Shown here in pieces: positions 6,422 through 14,221 of a stretch of DNA of 14,439 nucleotides. A program made the translations under genes and the position numbers. The DNA is from Bacteroidetes bacterium HGW-Bacteroidetes-12 (GTDB taxonomy: Bacteria > Bacteroidota > Bacteroidia > Flavobacteriales_E > Vicingaceae). Positions within the stretch are counted from its first letter, which is position 1. Each line of letters opens with the position of its first letter. The stretch is taken from the NCBI GenBank assembly GCA_002841035.1, contig PHDR01000024.1:1-14439 (forward strand), in the 5' to 3' direction. The notes beneath the pieces were generated by a model that worked only from the letters and a program-made list of their open reading frames with translations, did no database searches and was not told the DNA's origin.

Positions 6422-6429
6422 TAATTTTG
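6422..6429 (+). promoter_or_regulatory. -7 promoter box (TAATTTTG) for lysS
   Basis: TAATTTTG matches TAnnTTTG exactly, 22 bases before the lysS ATG, giving a very short leader. The leader is A-rich (AAAAAACATTAAACA before the ATG) with no Shine-Dalgarno sequence, as usual in this phylum. Confidence 0.55.
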
Positions 6430-6451
6430 TCAGCCTAAAAAACATTAAACA

Positions 6452-8149
6452 ATGAGCATTCAATTATCAGAACAAGAAACCATTAGAAGAGAGGCTTTGG
6501 TTAAATTAAGAGCATTAGGAATAAACCCTTTTCCTGCTGCACTTTTCCCTGTAAACACGCAATCAAAAGAAGTTAAAGACAATTTTCAGGAAGGAAAAGA
6601 GGTGGTTTTAGCTGGCAGATTAATGAGTAAAAGAATTATGGGAAAAGCTTCTTTTGCTGAATTAAAAGATGCTTCAGGAAGAATACAAATTTATATTAAC
6701 AGAGATGAAATTTGTGAAGGTGAAGATAAAACTTTTTATAATGAAGTTTTTAAAAAATTACTAGATATTGGTGATTTTATTGGTGTGAAAGGAGTTTTGT
6801 TTACCACCCAAGTTGGCGAAAAATCAATAAAAGTGAAAGAAATTTCAGTATTGAGTAAATCATTACGACCATTGCCTATTGTGAAAACAGATGATGAAGG
6901 TAAAGTACATGATGCTTTTACAGATGCTGAACAACGCTATCGCCAACGCTATGTTGATTTGGTGGTAAATGATGAAGTGAAAAATATTTTTATCAAACGA
7001 ACAAAATTATTTAATGCCATGCGTCAGTTTTTTAATGATGCAGGTTATATGGAAGTGGAAACACCAATTTTACAAGCAATTCCAGGCGGAGCAGCAGCAA
7101 AACCTTTTATCACACATCATAATGCGTTAGATATTCCTTTGTATATGCGAGTTGCCAACGAATTGTACTTGAAAAGACTGATTGTTGGTGGTTTTGATGG
7201 TGTTTATGAGTTTTCAAAAAACTTCAGAAATGAAGGAATGGATAGAACCCATAATCCTGAATTTACGGCTATGGAAATTTATGTGGCTTATAAAGATTAC
7301 AATTGGATGATGGAGTTTACAGAAAATTTGTTAGAACATTGTGCTACCAAAGTAAACGGAACAACACAAGCAGCTTTTGGAGAACACCAAATAGATTTCA
7401 AAGCACCTTATAAAAGAGTAACAATGCGTCAAGCTATTATTGATTTCACAGGTTTCGACATTGAAGGAAAATCAGAAGAAGAATTACGTTCTGCTTGTTT
7501 ATCTATGGGTGTTGAAGTGGATGAAACGATGGGAAAAGGAAAATTAATTGATGAACTTTTTGGCGAAAAATGTGAGAAAAATTACATACAACCTACTTTT
7601 ATCATTGATTATCCAAAAGAAATGTCGCCTTTGTGCAAAGAACACAGAGATAATCCTGAATTAACCGAACGCTTTGAATTAATGATTTGTGGAAAAGAAG
7701 TTGCCAATGCTTATTCAGAATTAAACGACCCTATAGACCAACGAAATCGTTTTGAGGAACAACTAAAACTTTCTGAAAAAGGCGATGATGAAGCCATGTT
7801 TATTGATAATGATTTTATTAGAGCATTAGAATATGGAATGCCACCAACAAGTGGTTTGGGTATTGGTATGGACCGATTAATTATGTTTTTAACTAACAAT
7901 CAATCTATACAAGAAGTATTGTTTTTTCCTCAAATGAAGCCTGAAAAGAAATCTATTGAATTAAGTGATGCTGAAAAAGCGATAATTGAAATCTTAAAAA
8001 TTAACAACAGAATAGAAATAGGGGCTTTAAAAACGGCTTCTGAATTAAGTGGTAAGCAATGGGACAAAGGAATGAAAGGACTCAATAAACATGGAATGAT
8101 AAAAGTTGAGGCAGATGGCGACACTAAGGTTTGTGTGTTTCAAGGCTAG
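6452..8149 (+). CDS. lysS: Lysyl-tRNA synthetase, class II
   Basis: The cytoplasmic enzyme charges tRNA-Lys with lysine using ATP. The 565-residue chain has an N-terminal OB-fold anticodon-binding domain (about residues 50-135; VVLAGRLMSKRIMGKASFAEL) and then the class II catalytic core. The core shows the RQRYVDL entry (164-170), the GGAAAKPFITHHNALD region (212-227), motif 2 FRNEGMDRTHNPEFT (258-272) and motif 3 GLGIGMDRLIMFL (468-480). The active-site stretch EVANAYSELNDP is at 416-427. About 65 residues follow motif 3 beyond where the E. coli enzyme ends. This extension looks like a small helical or winged-helix domain and is, to my knowledge, usual in flavobacterial LysRS. The ATG at 6452 fits the normal N-terminus and the promoter box just upstream. 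It is a single-gene unit. Confidence 0.97.
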   Translation: MSIQLSEQETIRREALVKLRALGINPFPAALFPVNTQSKEVKDNFQEGKEVVLAGRLMSKRIMGKASFAELKDASGRIQIYINRDEICEGEDKTFYNEVFKKLLDIGDFIGVKGVLFTTQVGEKSIKVKEISVLSKSLRPLPIVKTDDEGKVHDAFTDAEQRYRQRYVDLVVNDEVKNIFIKRTKLFNAMRQFFNDAGYMEVETPILQAIPGGAAAKPFITHHNALDIPLYMRVANELYLKRLIVGGFDGVYEFSKNFRNEGMDRTHNPEFTAMEIYVAYKDYNWMMEFTENLLEHCATKVNGTTQAAFGEHQIDFKAPYKRVTMRQAIIDFTGFDIEGKSEEELRSACLSMGVEVDETMGKGKLIDELFGEKCEKNYIQPTFIIDYPKEMSPLCKEHRDNPELTERFELMICGKEVANAYSELNDPIDQRNRFEEQLKLSEKGDDEAMFIDNDFIRALEYGMPPTSGLGIGMDRLIMFLTNNQSIQEVLFFPQMKPEKKSIELSDAEKAIIEILKINNRIEIGALKTASELSGKQWDKGMKGLNKHGMIKVEADGDTKVCVFQG

Positions 8150-8523
8150 AATTGTTTTGTGATTATTAACCTTACAATATATAGAAAAAACAAAACCGAA
8201 TAAATAATTGACCTTCAGTTTAAATCTTAAAGTCTATACTTTACCGTCTGGTTAGTTATTCGAGCCTTAAAAAGTAATTAACATATTGTTTGTTAGTAAG
8301 TTGTATTGTTTTTTTTGTTGCTAAATGATTGCATGTTTTTGTAACTTCAAATCGTAAACCTTGCATATTTTTAAGTGAACACTTTTTAGCGTTCCTTTTT
8401 TAGGATAGGTAATAGTTTTCCGATGTGTTTTCATAAATCCATCTCTAACCCATGCACAGTATTTATGAATAGATTTTTCATGCCACTAATATAATGATTT
8501 TATTGGAAATGCATTATTAACTA
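8150..8523. other. Intergenic DNA without a convincing gene
   Basis: These 374 bases form the left part of the gap between convergent lysS and hutU. The longest suggestive frame is on the minus strand, open from 8485 to 8324 with an ATG at 8434 (38 codons including stop; it begins MKTHRKTITYPKKGTLK). It matches nothing I recognise and has no promoter. It may be a decayed coding fragment or chance. The 15-mer TCGAGCCTTAAAAAG at 8260-8274 recurs at 14222-14236. No clear intrinsic terminator for lysS was found. Confidence 0.5.
8260..8274 (+). repeat. 15-base repeat, copy 1 (TCGAGCCTTAAAAAG)
   Basis: This sequence is identical to 14222-14236, same strand. Both copies are intergenic, lie 3' of a plus-strand gene (lysS here, the T9SS protein there), and are preceded by a GTCT-containing AT-rich stretch. 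It may be the conserved core of a degenerate dispersed repeat. Confidence 0.4.
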
Positions 8524-8680
8524 TCATTCTGAACAAAATTTTGCAAGTAATTTATTACTAAGCAAAATGACGTGATGAATCTTTTTGCTTTCAACCAATA
8601 GATTAGCTTCGCTGAACTTACGTTTCCACGCTGCATTTTTATATGTTGCAAAGCAGCATGAAAAATATTACTCTGAATGA
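8524..8680. repeat. Possible degenerate intergenic repeat bounded by short inverted repeats
   Basis: TCATTCTGA at 8524-8532 and the inverted near-copy at 8672-8680 (TCATTCAGA on the minus strand, 8 of 9 matching) bound a 157-base block. Inside is a second stem: CACGCTGC (8627-8634) pairs with GCAGCATG (8653-8660), one pair being G-T. The phrases TCATTCTGAAC, TGATGAATCT and AGCTTCGCTGAACTTACG recall dispersed intergenic repeats common in Bacteroidota genomes, from memory. The block directly follows the hutU stop and may help end that transcript. It encodes no evident protein. Confidence 0.35.
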
Positions 8681-8689
8681 CAAGTCGAT

Positions 8690-10750
8690 TTACAAATTGT
8701 TCATCAATTCATCATCAACAAAATTAGGCAAGGTAACTTTTAATCCCGGAGTTCGTTCCATTTCTCTTTTAATGGCAAAAATAGCTTCTGAGTTTCTTGC
8801 CCAACTTCTTCGGGCAATACCATTATTCACATCCCAAAAAAGCATGGATTTTAATCTTCTATCGGCATCGGTAGAGCCATCTAATGTTAATCCAAAACCA
8901 CCATTAATAACTTCTCCCCATCCAACACCACCGCCATTGTGTATAGAAACCCAAGTGGCTCCTCTAAAACTATCGCCAATAACATTATGGATCGCCATAT
9001 CTGCTGTAAATGCAGAGCCATCATAAATATTAGAAGTTTCTCTATAAGGCGAATCTGTGCCTGAAACATCATGATGATCTCGTCCTAAATTAACAGGAGC
9101 AGAAAGTTTACCACTAGCAACCGCTTTGTTAAAAGCTTCGGCAATTTTTATTCTTCCTTCGGCATCGGCATATAAAATTCTGGCTTGAGAACCAACCACC
9201 AACTTATTTTCTTGAGCTCCTTTAATCCAAGTAATGTTATCTTGCATTTGTTGTTTTATTTCGTCAGGAGAAGTTTTAATCATTTCTTCCAATACTTCGC
9301 AAGCAATATCATCTGTAGTTTTTAAATCTTCTGGTTTTCCTGAGGTACATACCCAACGGAAAGGACCAAATCCGTAATCGAAACACATGGGCCCCATAAT
9401 ATCTTGCACATAACTAGGGTATTTAAAATCTATACCATTTTCAGCCATAATATCAGCACCTGCTCTGCTTGCTTCTAGTAAAAAAGCATTGCCGTAATCG
9501 AAAAAGTAAGTACCTTTTTTAGTATGGTTATTAATAGCATTTGTCTGTCTTTTAAGACTTTCCTGCACTTTTTGTTTAAACAATTCAGGGTGATTTGCCA
9601 TCATTTCATTGCTTTCCTCGTAGCTTAACCCTACAGGGTAATAACCTCCCGCCCAAGGGTTGTGTAAAGAAGTTTGGTCGGAGCCTAAATCTATATAAAT
9701 TCCTGCTTCATCAAATTTTTCCCAAACATCAACCACATTACCATCATAAGCAATAGAAACTACTTCTTTATTGGTTTTGGCTTGTTGCACTCTTTGGCAA
9801 AGTTCATCTAAATTGCTTATTACTTCGTCCACCCAGCCTTGTTCGTGCCGTTTAAAAGTAGCCACAGGATTTACTTCGGCTGTAACTGAAATAACTCCAG
9901 CTATATTTCCTGCTTTGGGTTGAGCACCACTCATTCCGCCAAGACCAGCTGTAACAAAAAGTTTTCCTGCTGTTCCTTTATTATCTATTTTTCTACACCC
10001 ATTCAACACAGTAATAGTAGTCCCATGTACAATTCCTTGAGGACCAATATACATATAAGAACCTGCCGTCATTTGTCCGTATTGAGTTACACCTAATGCA
10101 TTAAATTTTTCCCAATCATCTGGTTTAGAGTAGTTTGGAATCATCATTCCGTTGGTTACAACCACTCTTGGAGCTTCTTTGTGCGATGGAAATAAGCCCA
10201 TTGGATGACCAGAGTACATGACCAAGGTTTGTTCGTCTGTCATTTCAGACAAATATTGCATCGTAATTAAATACTGGGCCCAATTCTGAAAAACAGCTCC
10301 ATTTCCTCCATAAGTAATTAATTCATGAGGGTGTTGAGCAACAGCAGGGTCTAAATTGTTTTGTATCATCAACATAATAGACTTTGCTTGTATTGATTTT
10401 CCGGGATATTCGTCAATAGGTCGGGCATACATTTTATAATCAGGACGAAAACGATACATATAAATTCTGCCATAAGTTGCTAGCTCTTCGGCAAATTCTT
10501 TGGCTAAAACGGGGTGATGTTTTTTGTCGAAATAACGTAAGGCATTTTTTAGGGCAAGTTTTTTTTCTTCAGCAGTTAAAATTTCCTTGCGTTTAGGAGC
10601 GTGGCTTACCGTAGTATCAATTTCTTTTATTGAGGGCAATTCATTTGGAATTCCTTGTTGTAGTTGTTTGCTGAAAAGCTCCTTGCTCCCCGAAAGGGAA
10701 ACGCTACTTTCTTGTTTAGGCACTTGATTATTAGCTGTATATTTATCCAT
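8690..10750 (-). CDS. hutU: Urocanate hydratase, long form
   Basis: Urocanase uses tightly bound NAD+ as an electrophile to convert urocanate to 4-imidazolone-5-propionate, the second step of histidine breakdown in the cytoplasm. Conserved stretches are ITYGGNGAVFQNWAQY (145-160), QYGQMTAGSYMYIGPQGIVHG (223-243), FVTAGLGGMSGAQPKAGN (265-282), FFDYGNAFLLEASRAGAD (416-433), MGPMCFDYGFGPFRWVCTSG (452-471, with the conserved cysteine C468) and VSIHNGGGVGWGEVINGGFG (601-620). At 686 residues it is the long type, nearer the roughly 676-residue animal enzyme than the roughly 555-residue Pseudomonas type; the extra length includes an N-terminal extension of about 100 residues. It is the last gene of the DUF502-DUF5522-hutU group, 25 bases after the DUF5522 stop, including a run of twelve T. 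No other hut gene is in the window. Confidence 0.96.
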   Translation of the reverse strand: MDKYTANNQVPKQESSVSLSGSKELFSKQLQQGIPNELPSIKEIDTTVSHAPKRKEILTAEEKKLALKNALRYFDKKHHPVLAKEFAEELATYGRIYMYRFRPDYKMYARPIDEYPGKSIQAKSIMLMIQNNLDPAVAQHPHELITYGGNGAVFQNWAQYLITMQYLSEMTDEQTLVMYSGHPMGLFPSHKEAPRVVVTNGMMIPNYSKPDDWEKFNALGVTQYGQMTAGSYMYIGPQGIVHGTTITVLNGCRKIDNKGTAGKLFVTAGLGGMSGAQPKAGNIAGVISVTAEVNPVATFKRHEQGWVDEVISNLDELCQRVQQAKTNKEVVSIAYDGNVVDVWEKFDEAGIYIDLGSDQTSLHNPWAGGYYPVGLSYEESNEMMANHPELFKQKVQESLKRQTNAINNHTKKGTYFFDYGNAFLLEASRAGADIMAENGIDFKYPSYVQDIMGPMCFDYGFGPFRWVCTSGKPEDLKTTDDIACEVLEEMIKTSPDEIKQQMQDNITWIKGAQENKLVVGSQARILYADAEGRIKIAEAFNKAVASGKLSAPVNLGRDHHDVSGTDSPYRETSNIYDGSAFTADMAIHNVIGDSFRGATWVSIHNGGGVGWGEVINGGFGLTLDGSTDADRRLKSMLFWDVNNGIARRSWARNSEAIFAIKREMERTPGLKVTLPNFVDDELMNNL

Positions 10751-10763
10751 AATGTATTAAAGT

Positions 10764-10775
10764 AAAAAAAAAAAA
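10764..10775. repeat. Homopolymer run of twelve A (T on the coding strand)
   Basis: Twelve consecutive A residues on the plus strand lie immediately after the DUF5522 stop codon and 13 bases before the hutU start. On the transcript this is a U12 tract in the hutU leader. It could cause transcriptional slippage, partial termination, or length variation between strains. No strong hairpin sits directly before it. Confidence 0.8.
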
Positions 10776-10970
10776 TCATTTTTTGTTTTTATAACCTCCT
10801 TCGGGAGTTGGGGGCTTTTTTTTATCAAACCCATAAGGACAATGCTTGCAGCCATTTTGGCAACAATAACCTCTTTTTAAAAGGTATTTTTCAGTGAAAA
10901 TAACAAATCCTTCATCGCTAAAATAATATTCATCTTTTTCTAATTGATTTAATTTTGAAAACCCATCCAT
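10776..10970 (-). CDS. DUF5522 family small cysteine-rich protein
   Basis: This 64-residue soluble protein carries the DUF5522 signature: EGFVIFTEKYLLKRGYCC (20-37) followed by QNGCKHCPYGF (38-48). The four cysteines and one histidine (C36, C37, C41, H43, C44) could bind a metal, but no function is established. The tail is rich in lysine, proline and glycine. It starts three bases after the DUF502 gene stop and ends 25 bases before hutU, so the three are co-oriented and probably cotranscribed. Short proteins of this type appear widely in Bacteroidota. Confidence 0.85.
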   Translation of the reverse strand: MDGFSKLNQLEKDEYYFSDEGFVIFTEKYLLKRGYCCQNGCKHCPYGFDKKKPPTPEGGYKNKK

Positions 10971-10973
10971 ACG

Positions 10974-11582
10974 TTATGAAGTTTTTTCTTTGTCTTTTTC
11001 AAAAGATTCATCTAAGTGCGTTACGCCTCCTGACACAATAAACTTCATAAAATCGGTTGAATTTACGTTTTTTACAGGTGTAACCTGAGAAGCTGCAACA
11101 ATAAAAAAATTTCCAGAAAAGTTGTAAGAATGAGGTAAATAAACGCCAATTCGTTCATCGGTTACACCTAATTTGGTTAAATCAGTAGCAGTTATGAAAC
11201 CTAATTTTTCGAGATTAGAATCTTTACTGAGTTTAACCAAAACGGGTTTATCAAAACTTTTTTTAGAACCAACAAAAGCAGATAATAAATCTTTTACCGA
11301 AGAATAAATGGTTTTTAATAAAGGTAGTTTGTCTAAGAGATGATTAAATTGAGACTTAAGAGGTTCTAAAATAATACTAGAACCCACCACTCCCAAAAAG
11401 GTAATAACAACAATTAAGACAAGAAACCCTAATCCCGGGACATTTATTCCTACAGGTATCAATCCATCAAAAAATTTAAAAAGTTCATAAATAATGTAGA
11501 TGGTTATGGTAACAGGGGCAGCATAAAGCAATCCTCTGAAAAAGTATTTAAGAAAAAGTTGGAATAGTGCTTTAGGTTTCAT
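10974..11582 (-). CDS. DUF502 family membrane protein
   Basis: The 202-residue protein matches the DUF502 pattern. A basic N-terminus is followed by a transmembrane segment (about 12-33; FFRGLLYAAPVTITIYIIYELF), a loop ending in PGLGFL, and a second membrane segment (about 48-68; VLIVVITFLGVVGSSII). Next come the family's PLLKTIYSSVKDL motif (83-95) and a soluble C-terminal half with KLGFITATDL, RIGVYLPHSYNFSGNFFIV and the S-GGV-TH end motif (about 184-192). It is likely an inner-membrane protein; its function is unknown. It is the first gene of the group with DUF5522 and hutU, with an exact TAnnTTTG box 22 bases upstream, and it is divergent from the large T9SS protein gene. Confidence 0.9.
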   Translation of the reverse strand: MKPKALFQLFLKYFFRGLLYAAPVTITIYIIYELFKFFDGLIPVGINVPGLGFLVLIVVITFLGVVGSSIILEPLKSQFNHLLDKLPLLKTIYSSVKDLLSAFVGSKKSFDKPVLVKLSKDSNLEKLGFITATDLTKLGVTDERIGVYLPHSYNFSGNFFIVAASQVTPVKNVNSTDFMKFIVSGGVTHLDESFEKDKEKTS

Positions 11583-11604
11583 AGCATCTGTTTTTTTAGA
11601 TAGG

Positions 11605-11612
11605 CAAAGATA
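11605..11612 (-). promoter_or_regulatory. -7 promoter box (TATCTTTG) for the DUF502-DUF5522-hutU operon
   Basis: The minus strand reads TATCTTTG, an exact TAnnTTTG match, 22 bases before the DUF502 ATG. No consensus -33 TTTG is seen. Transcription would begin within a few bases of 11600. Confidence 0.5.
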
Positions 11613-11668
11613 CTATACTAAGCTAAACCGTTTAATATAATTTTATTTTTTTCTTACGCAATGTTTTA

Positions 11669-11676
11669 TACATTTG
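11669..11676 (+). promoter_or_regulatory. -7 promoter box (TACATTTG) for the T9SS repeat protein
   Basis: TACATTTG matches TAnnTTTG exactly, 44 bases before the ATG at 11721. The leader between them is A-rich without a Shine-Dalgarno motif. The box is back to back with the promoter of the DUF502 operon. Confidence 0.5.
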
Positions 11677-11720
11677 CAATTAAGAAATTTAATATAACAA
11701 ACATTTAAAAATAAAACAAC

Positions 11721-14096
11721 ATGAAAAAAATTTTACTAAGTACATTAATACTTGGATTTAGTGCCCTAGTATGGGGACAAACTCAAGTAAAATCTAGTGT
11801 TCGTCCCGCAAACGGAAATGCACTAATAAATAATAATAGTTCACTTAAAAACAAACTAAACACTACAAAAACGTTGGCTTGTGTTGATACCATTAGGTAT
11901 CCTCAAGTAAAAGAACAAGTTTTGGGAACTGATAACTTTTTTATATTTGAATTATGGGCAAATGATAATGAATCTATGTCGCAAACCTTTTTATTGAGTG
12001 GTTCTACAATTGGAATAACAGGGGTAGAATTTTTTGGTAGAAATAGTCCAAATGGTGTGGCAAGTGTAAGCGTTAGAGCATCTATTTATAATGTTGATGG
12101 GAGTAATAACCCAACAACAGAAATTGCTTTTGCTAACATTACCCTAACAGATACCAATTTTGCTTACAGACAAGTAAATTTTGCTCCAATTACTGTATCA
12201 GGGAACTATGCGGTAGTAATTAGACCAACAAATACCGGAGGTGTAGTTGACTTTTTTATAAATGATGCTGCTCCTAGTCAAGCGTATGATGAAAATTTAT
12301 CTAGAGCAAAATCGAATTTTTATACATCTTCAAACGGTAACTGGGTAAATATGCCTACTTATACCGTTTCAGGTTTTACAGGTGGTCCATTCGATTTTGA
12401 AATGTTGGCAGCACCTAAAATTACTTACACTATAAATACAGATTTTACAGCTTCTCCAACACCTTCTTGTTTAGGAACTCCTGTAACTTTCACAAATACA
12501 ACTACACCAACCAGTATTTTAAATAGTAGGTTTTATAATTTTCAAGAATTTAGAACTCATTTCCAATTTGTACCAGACTCTACTTATGTTTATGCTATGG
12601 GTGGAGCTACTCCTTTAATTTGGTTTGAAAATACAACATTCACGTATGCTACTGCAGCTAATCATACTCCTGTCTTAAATACCTTAGGTGGTTTTTGGAA
12701 CAGTTGTTTAGATAACAACACTAAAACAGTATCCGTAAATCCATTACCAACAGTTACCGCAAATACTTCTTCTGCTTCCGTTTGTGTTGGCAGTCAAGTT
12801 ACCTTAACAGGTGGAGGAGCTACTTCATACGCTTGGAATAATGGTGTTACAAATGGAGTTGCTTTTACACCAACAGCTACAACAACTTACACGGTTACAG
12901 GTACAGATGCAAATAACTGCCAAAATACCGCTCAAGTAACGGTAACAGTAAATCCACTACCAACAGTAACTGCAAATGCAACTGCAACAACAATATGTGC
13001 AGGAGGTCAGGTAACCTTAACAGGTGGTGGAGCTACTTCATACACTTGGAATAATGGGGTAACTAATGGTGTAGCATTTTCACCAACAGCCACTACTACT
13101 TATACGGTTACAGGTACAGATGGAAATAGCTGCCAAAATACGGCTCAAGTAACAGTTACTGTTGCTTCTGCTATAACAGTAACAGCAAACGCAACTTCAA
13201 CTTCTGTTTGTGCAGGAAGTCCAGTTACCTTAACAGGTTCAGGAGCAACTTCATACACTTGGGATAATGGAGTAACTGATGGAGTAGCATTTATTCCAAC
13301 TGCTACAACAACGTATAATGTTACAGGTACTTCAGGTTCTTGTACGGATGTTGACCAAATTACCATTACAGTAAATCCAGTTCCAGTAGCTAATTTTAAT
13401 GCAGCTAGTTTTTGTTTAAACACACCCACACAATTCACCGATTTATCAACAATTACTACTGGTACTATTGTAAATTGGCAATGGGATTTTGGTGATGGAG
13501 TAGGAACAAGTACCGTTCAAAATCCTAGTTATTACTATAGTGCAGCAAATATGTATAATGTCACATTAACTATTACTTCAAATAATGGTTGTATTAATGC
13601 TATTGTAATTCCTATTACTGTTACTACAGTTGATGCTACAACTACAACTAGCGGAACTACCATTACGGCTAACAATAGTAATGCAACTTACCAATGGGTT
13701 GATTGTAACACTGGTCTGTCAATTTCTGGAGCTATCAACCAAAGTTTTTCACCTACTGTTACTGGAAATTATGCAGTTGTTGTAACAGAAAATAGTTGTA
13801 GTGATACGTCAGCCTGCGAAAACATTATCATTACAGGAATAAATGAGATGAATACCAACAACAACATTTCTTTTTATCCAAATCCTGTTAATGATATTTT
13901 TACCATATCATCTTCAGATGATTTAAGCGGAACAGTTGTGAAGATTATTGCTATTACTGGTCAGACTTTAGTAGAAAAAACAATAATTTCAGGAAATACA
14001 GCTACTTTTGATATGCGTGTTTATGCTGCTGGATTGTATTTCGTAGAGATTAATCAGAATGGAGTTTTAAACACCTTAAAAGTGATTAAGAAATAA
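11721..14096 (+). CDS. Secreted multidomain protein with Ig-like repeats, PKD domain and T9SS type A sorting domain
   Basis: The 791-residue protein has a Sec signal peptide (1-19, ending ALVWG-Q). A beta-rich N-terminal region (about 55-235) has no family I recognise. A degenerate PKD-like domain spans 240-338. Three tandem Ig-like repeats of 71, 71 and 70 residues follow (340-410, 411-481, 482-551); each has a VCxGxxVTLTG start, a SYxWxNGVT core and a TATTTYxVTG strand. Each repeat also has a cysteine pair likely to form a disulfide (C355/C400, C426/C471, C497/C541). A proper PKD domain with WDFGDG at 588-593 comes next, and then a C-terminal T9SS sorting domain (716-791, starting ISFYPNP and ending KVIKK). 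The T9SS would carry it across the outer membrane and anchor or release it at the surface. It may be an adhesin or matrix protein; no catalytic domain is visible. It is monocistronic, with a strong terminator. Confidence 0.92.
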   Translation: MKKILLSTLILGFSALVWGQTQVKSSVRPANGNALINNNSSLKNKLNTTKTLACVDTIRYPQVKEQVLGTDNFFIFELWANDNESMSQTFLLSGSTIGITGVEFFGRNSPNGVASVSVRASIYNVDGSNNPTTEIAFANITLTDTNFAYRQVNFAPITVSGNYAVVIRPTNTGGVVDFFINDAAPSQAYDENLSRAKSNFYTSSNGNWVNMPTYTVSGFTGGPFDFEMLAAPKITYTINTDFTASPTPSCLGTPVTFTNTTTPTSILNSRFYNFQEFRTHFQFVPDSTYVYAMGGATPLIWFENTTFTYATAANHTPVLNTLGGFWNSCLDNNTKTVSVNPLPTVTANTSSASVCVGSQVTLTGGGATSYAWNNGVTNGVAFTPTATTTYTVTGTDANNCQNTAQVTVTVNPLPTVTANATATTICAGGQVTLTGGGATSYTWNNGVTNGVAFSPTATTTYTVTGTDGNSCQNTAQVTVTVASAITVTANATSTSVCAGSPVTLTGSGATSYTWDNGVTDGVAFIPTATTTYNVTGTSGSCTDVDQITITVNPVPVANFNAASFCLNTPTQFTDLSTITTGTIVNWQWDFGDGVGTSTVQNPSYYYSAANMYNVTLTITSNNGCINAIVIPITVTTVDATTTTSGTTITANNSNATYQWVDCNTGLSISGAINQSFSPTVTGNYAVVVTENSCSDTSACENIIITGINEMNTNNNISFYPNPVNDIFTISSSDDLSGTVVKIIAITGQTLVEKTIISGNTATFDMRVYAAGLYFVEINQNGVLNTLKVIKK
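12738..13373 (+). repeat. Three tandem in-frame repeats (213, 213 and 210 bp)
   Basis: Units 12738-12950, 12951-13163 and 13164-13373 encode the three Ig-like repeats. Units 1 and 2 are the most alike in protein (SYxWNNGVTNGVAF and the NCQNTAQ/SCQNTAQ ends) but differ at many third codon positions, so the duplication is not very recent. Unit 3 is more diverged. Confidence 0.85.
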
Positions 14097-14116
14097 AGAT
14101 TAAACTAATTTTTTAT

Positions 14117-14160
14117 AAAAGACCCTTTTAGCAAAATTGCTGAAAGGGTCTTTTTATTTT
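14117..14160 (+). terminator. Strong intrinsic terminator of the T9SS repeat protein gene
   Basis: AAAAGACCCTTT (14117-14128) pairs perfectly with 14143-14154. The stem extends through a T-G pair and AGC/GCT to a six-base AAAATT loop (14133-14138), and a T-rich run follows. It starts 20 bases after the stop codon. Confidence 0.92.
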
Positions 14161-14221
14161 GTTCTGTATTTTTGTTCAAAGTACATACTTTTTAGTGAAG
14201 TTGTTTAAAGTTGTCTAATAG

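Noticed and set aside
8153..8197. GTTTTGT...ACAAAAC inverted pair considered as the lysS terminator
   Set aside because: The arms are short and AT-rich with a loop of about 30 bases and no T-run, so the pairing is not convincing.
8643..9026. A 127-codon plus-strand frame inside hutU
   Set aside because: It lies antisense to the well-conserved hutU coding region; the frame is open because of codon structure on the other strand.
10798..10813. CTCC-CGAA-GGAG hairpin near the DUF5522 3' end considered as an intrinsic terminator with the T12 run
   Set aside because: The hairpin is inside the coding sequence and more than 20 bases away from the T-run, too far for a standard intrinsic terminator.
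12738..13373. Direct repeats considered as a CRISPR or phase-variation array
   Set aside because: The units are about 71 codons, in frame and protein-coding, with no short repeat-spacer pattern.
13145..13438. A 97-codon minus-strand frame inside the Ig-like repeats
   Set aside because: It is the reverse reading of threonine- and valine-rich repeat codons, giving a V/T/P-rich artefact.
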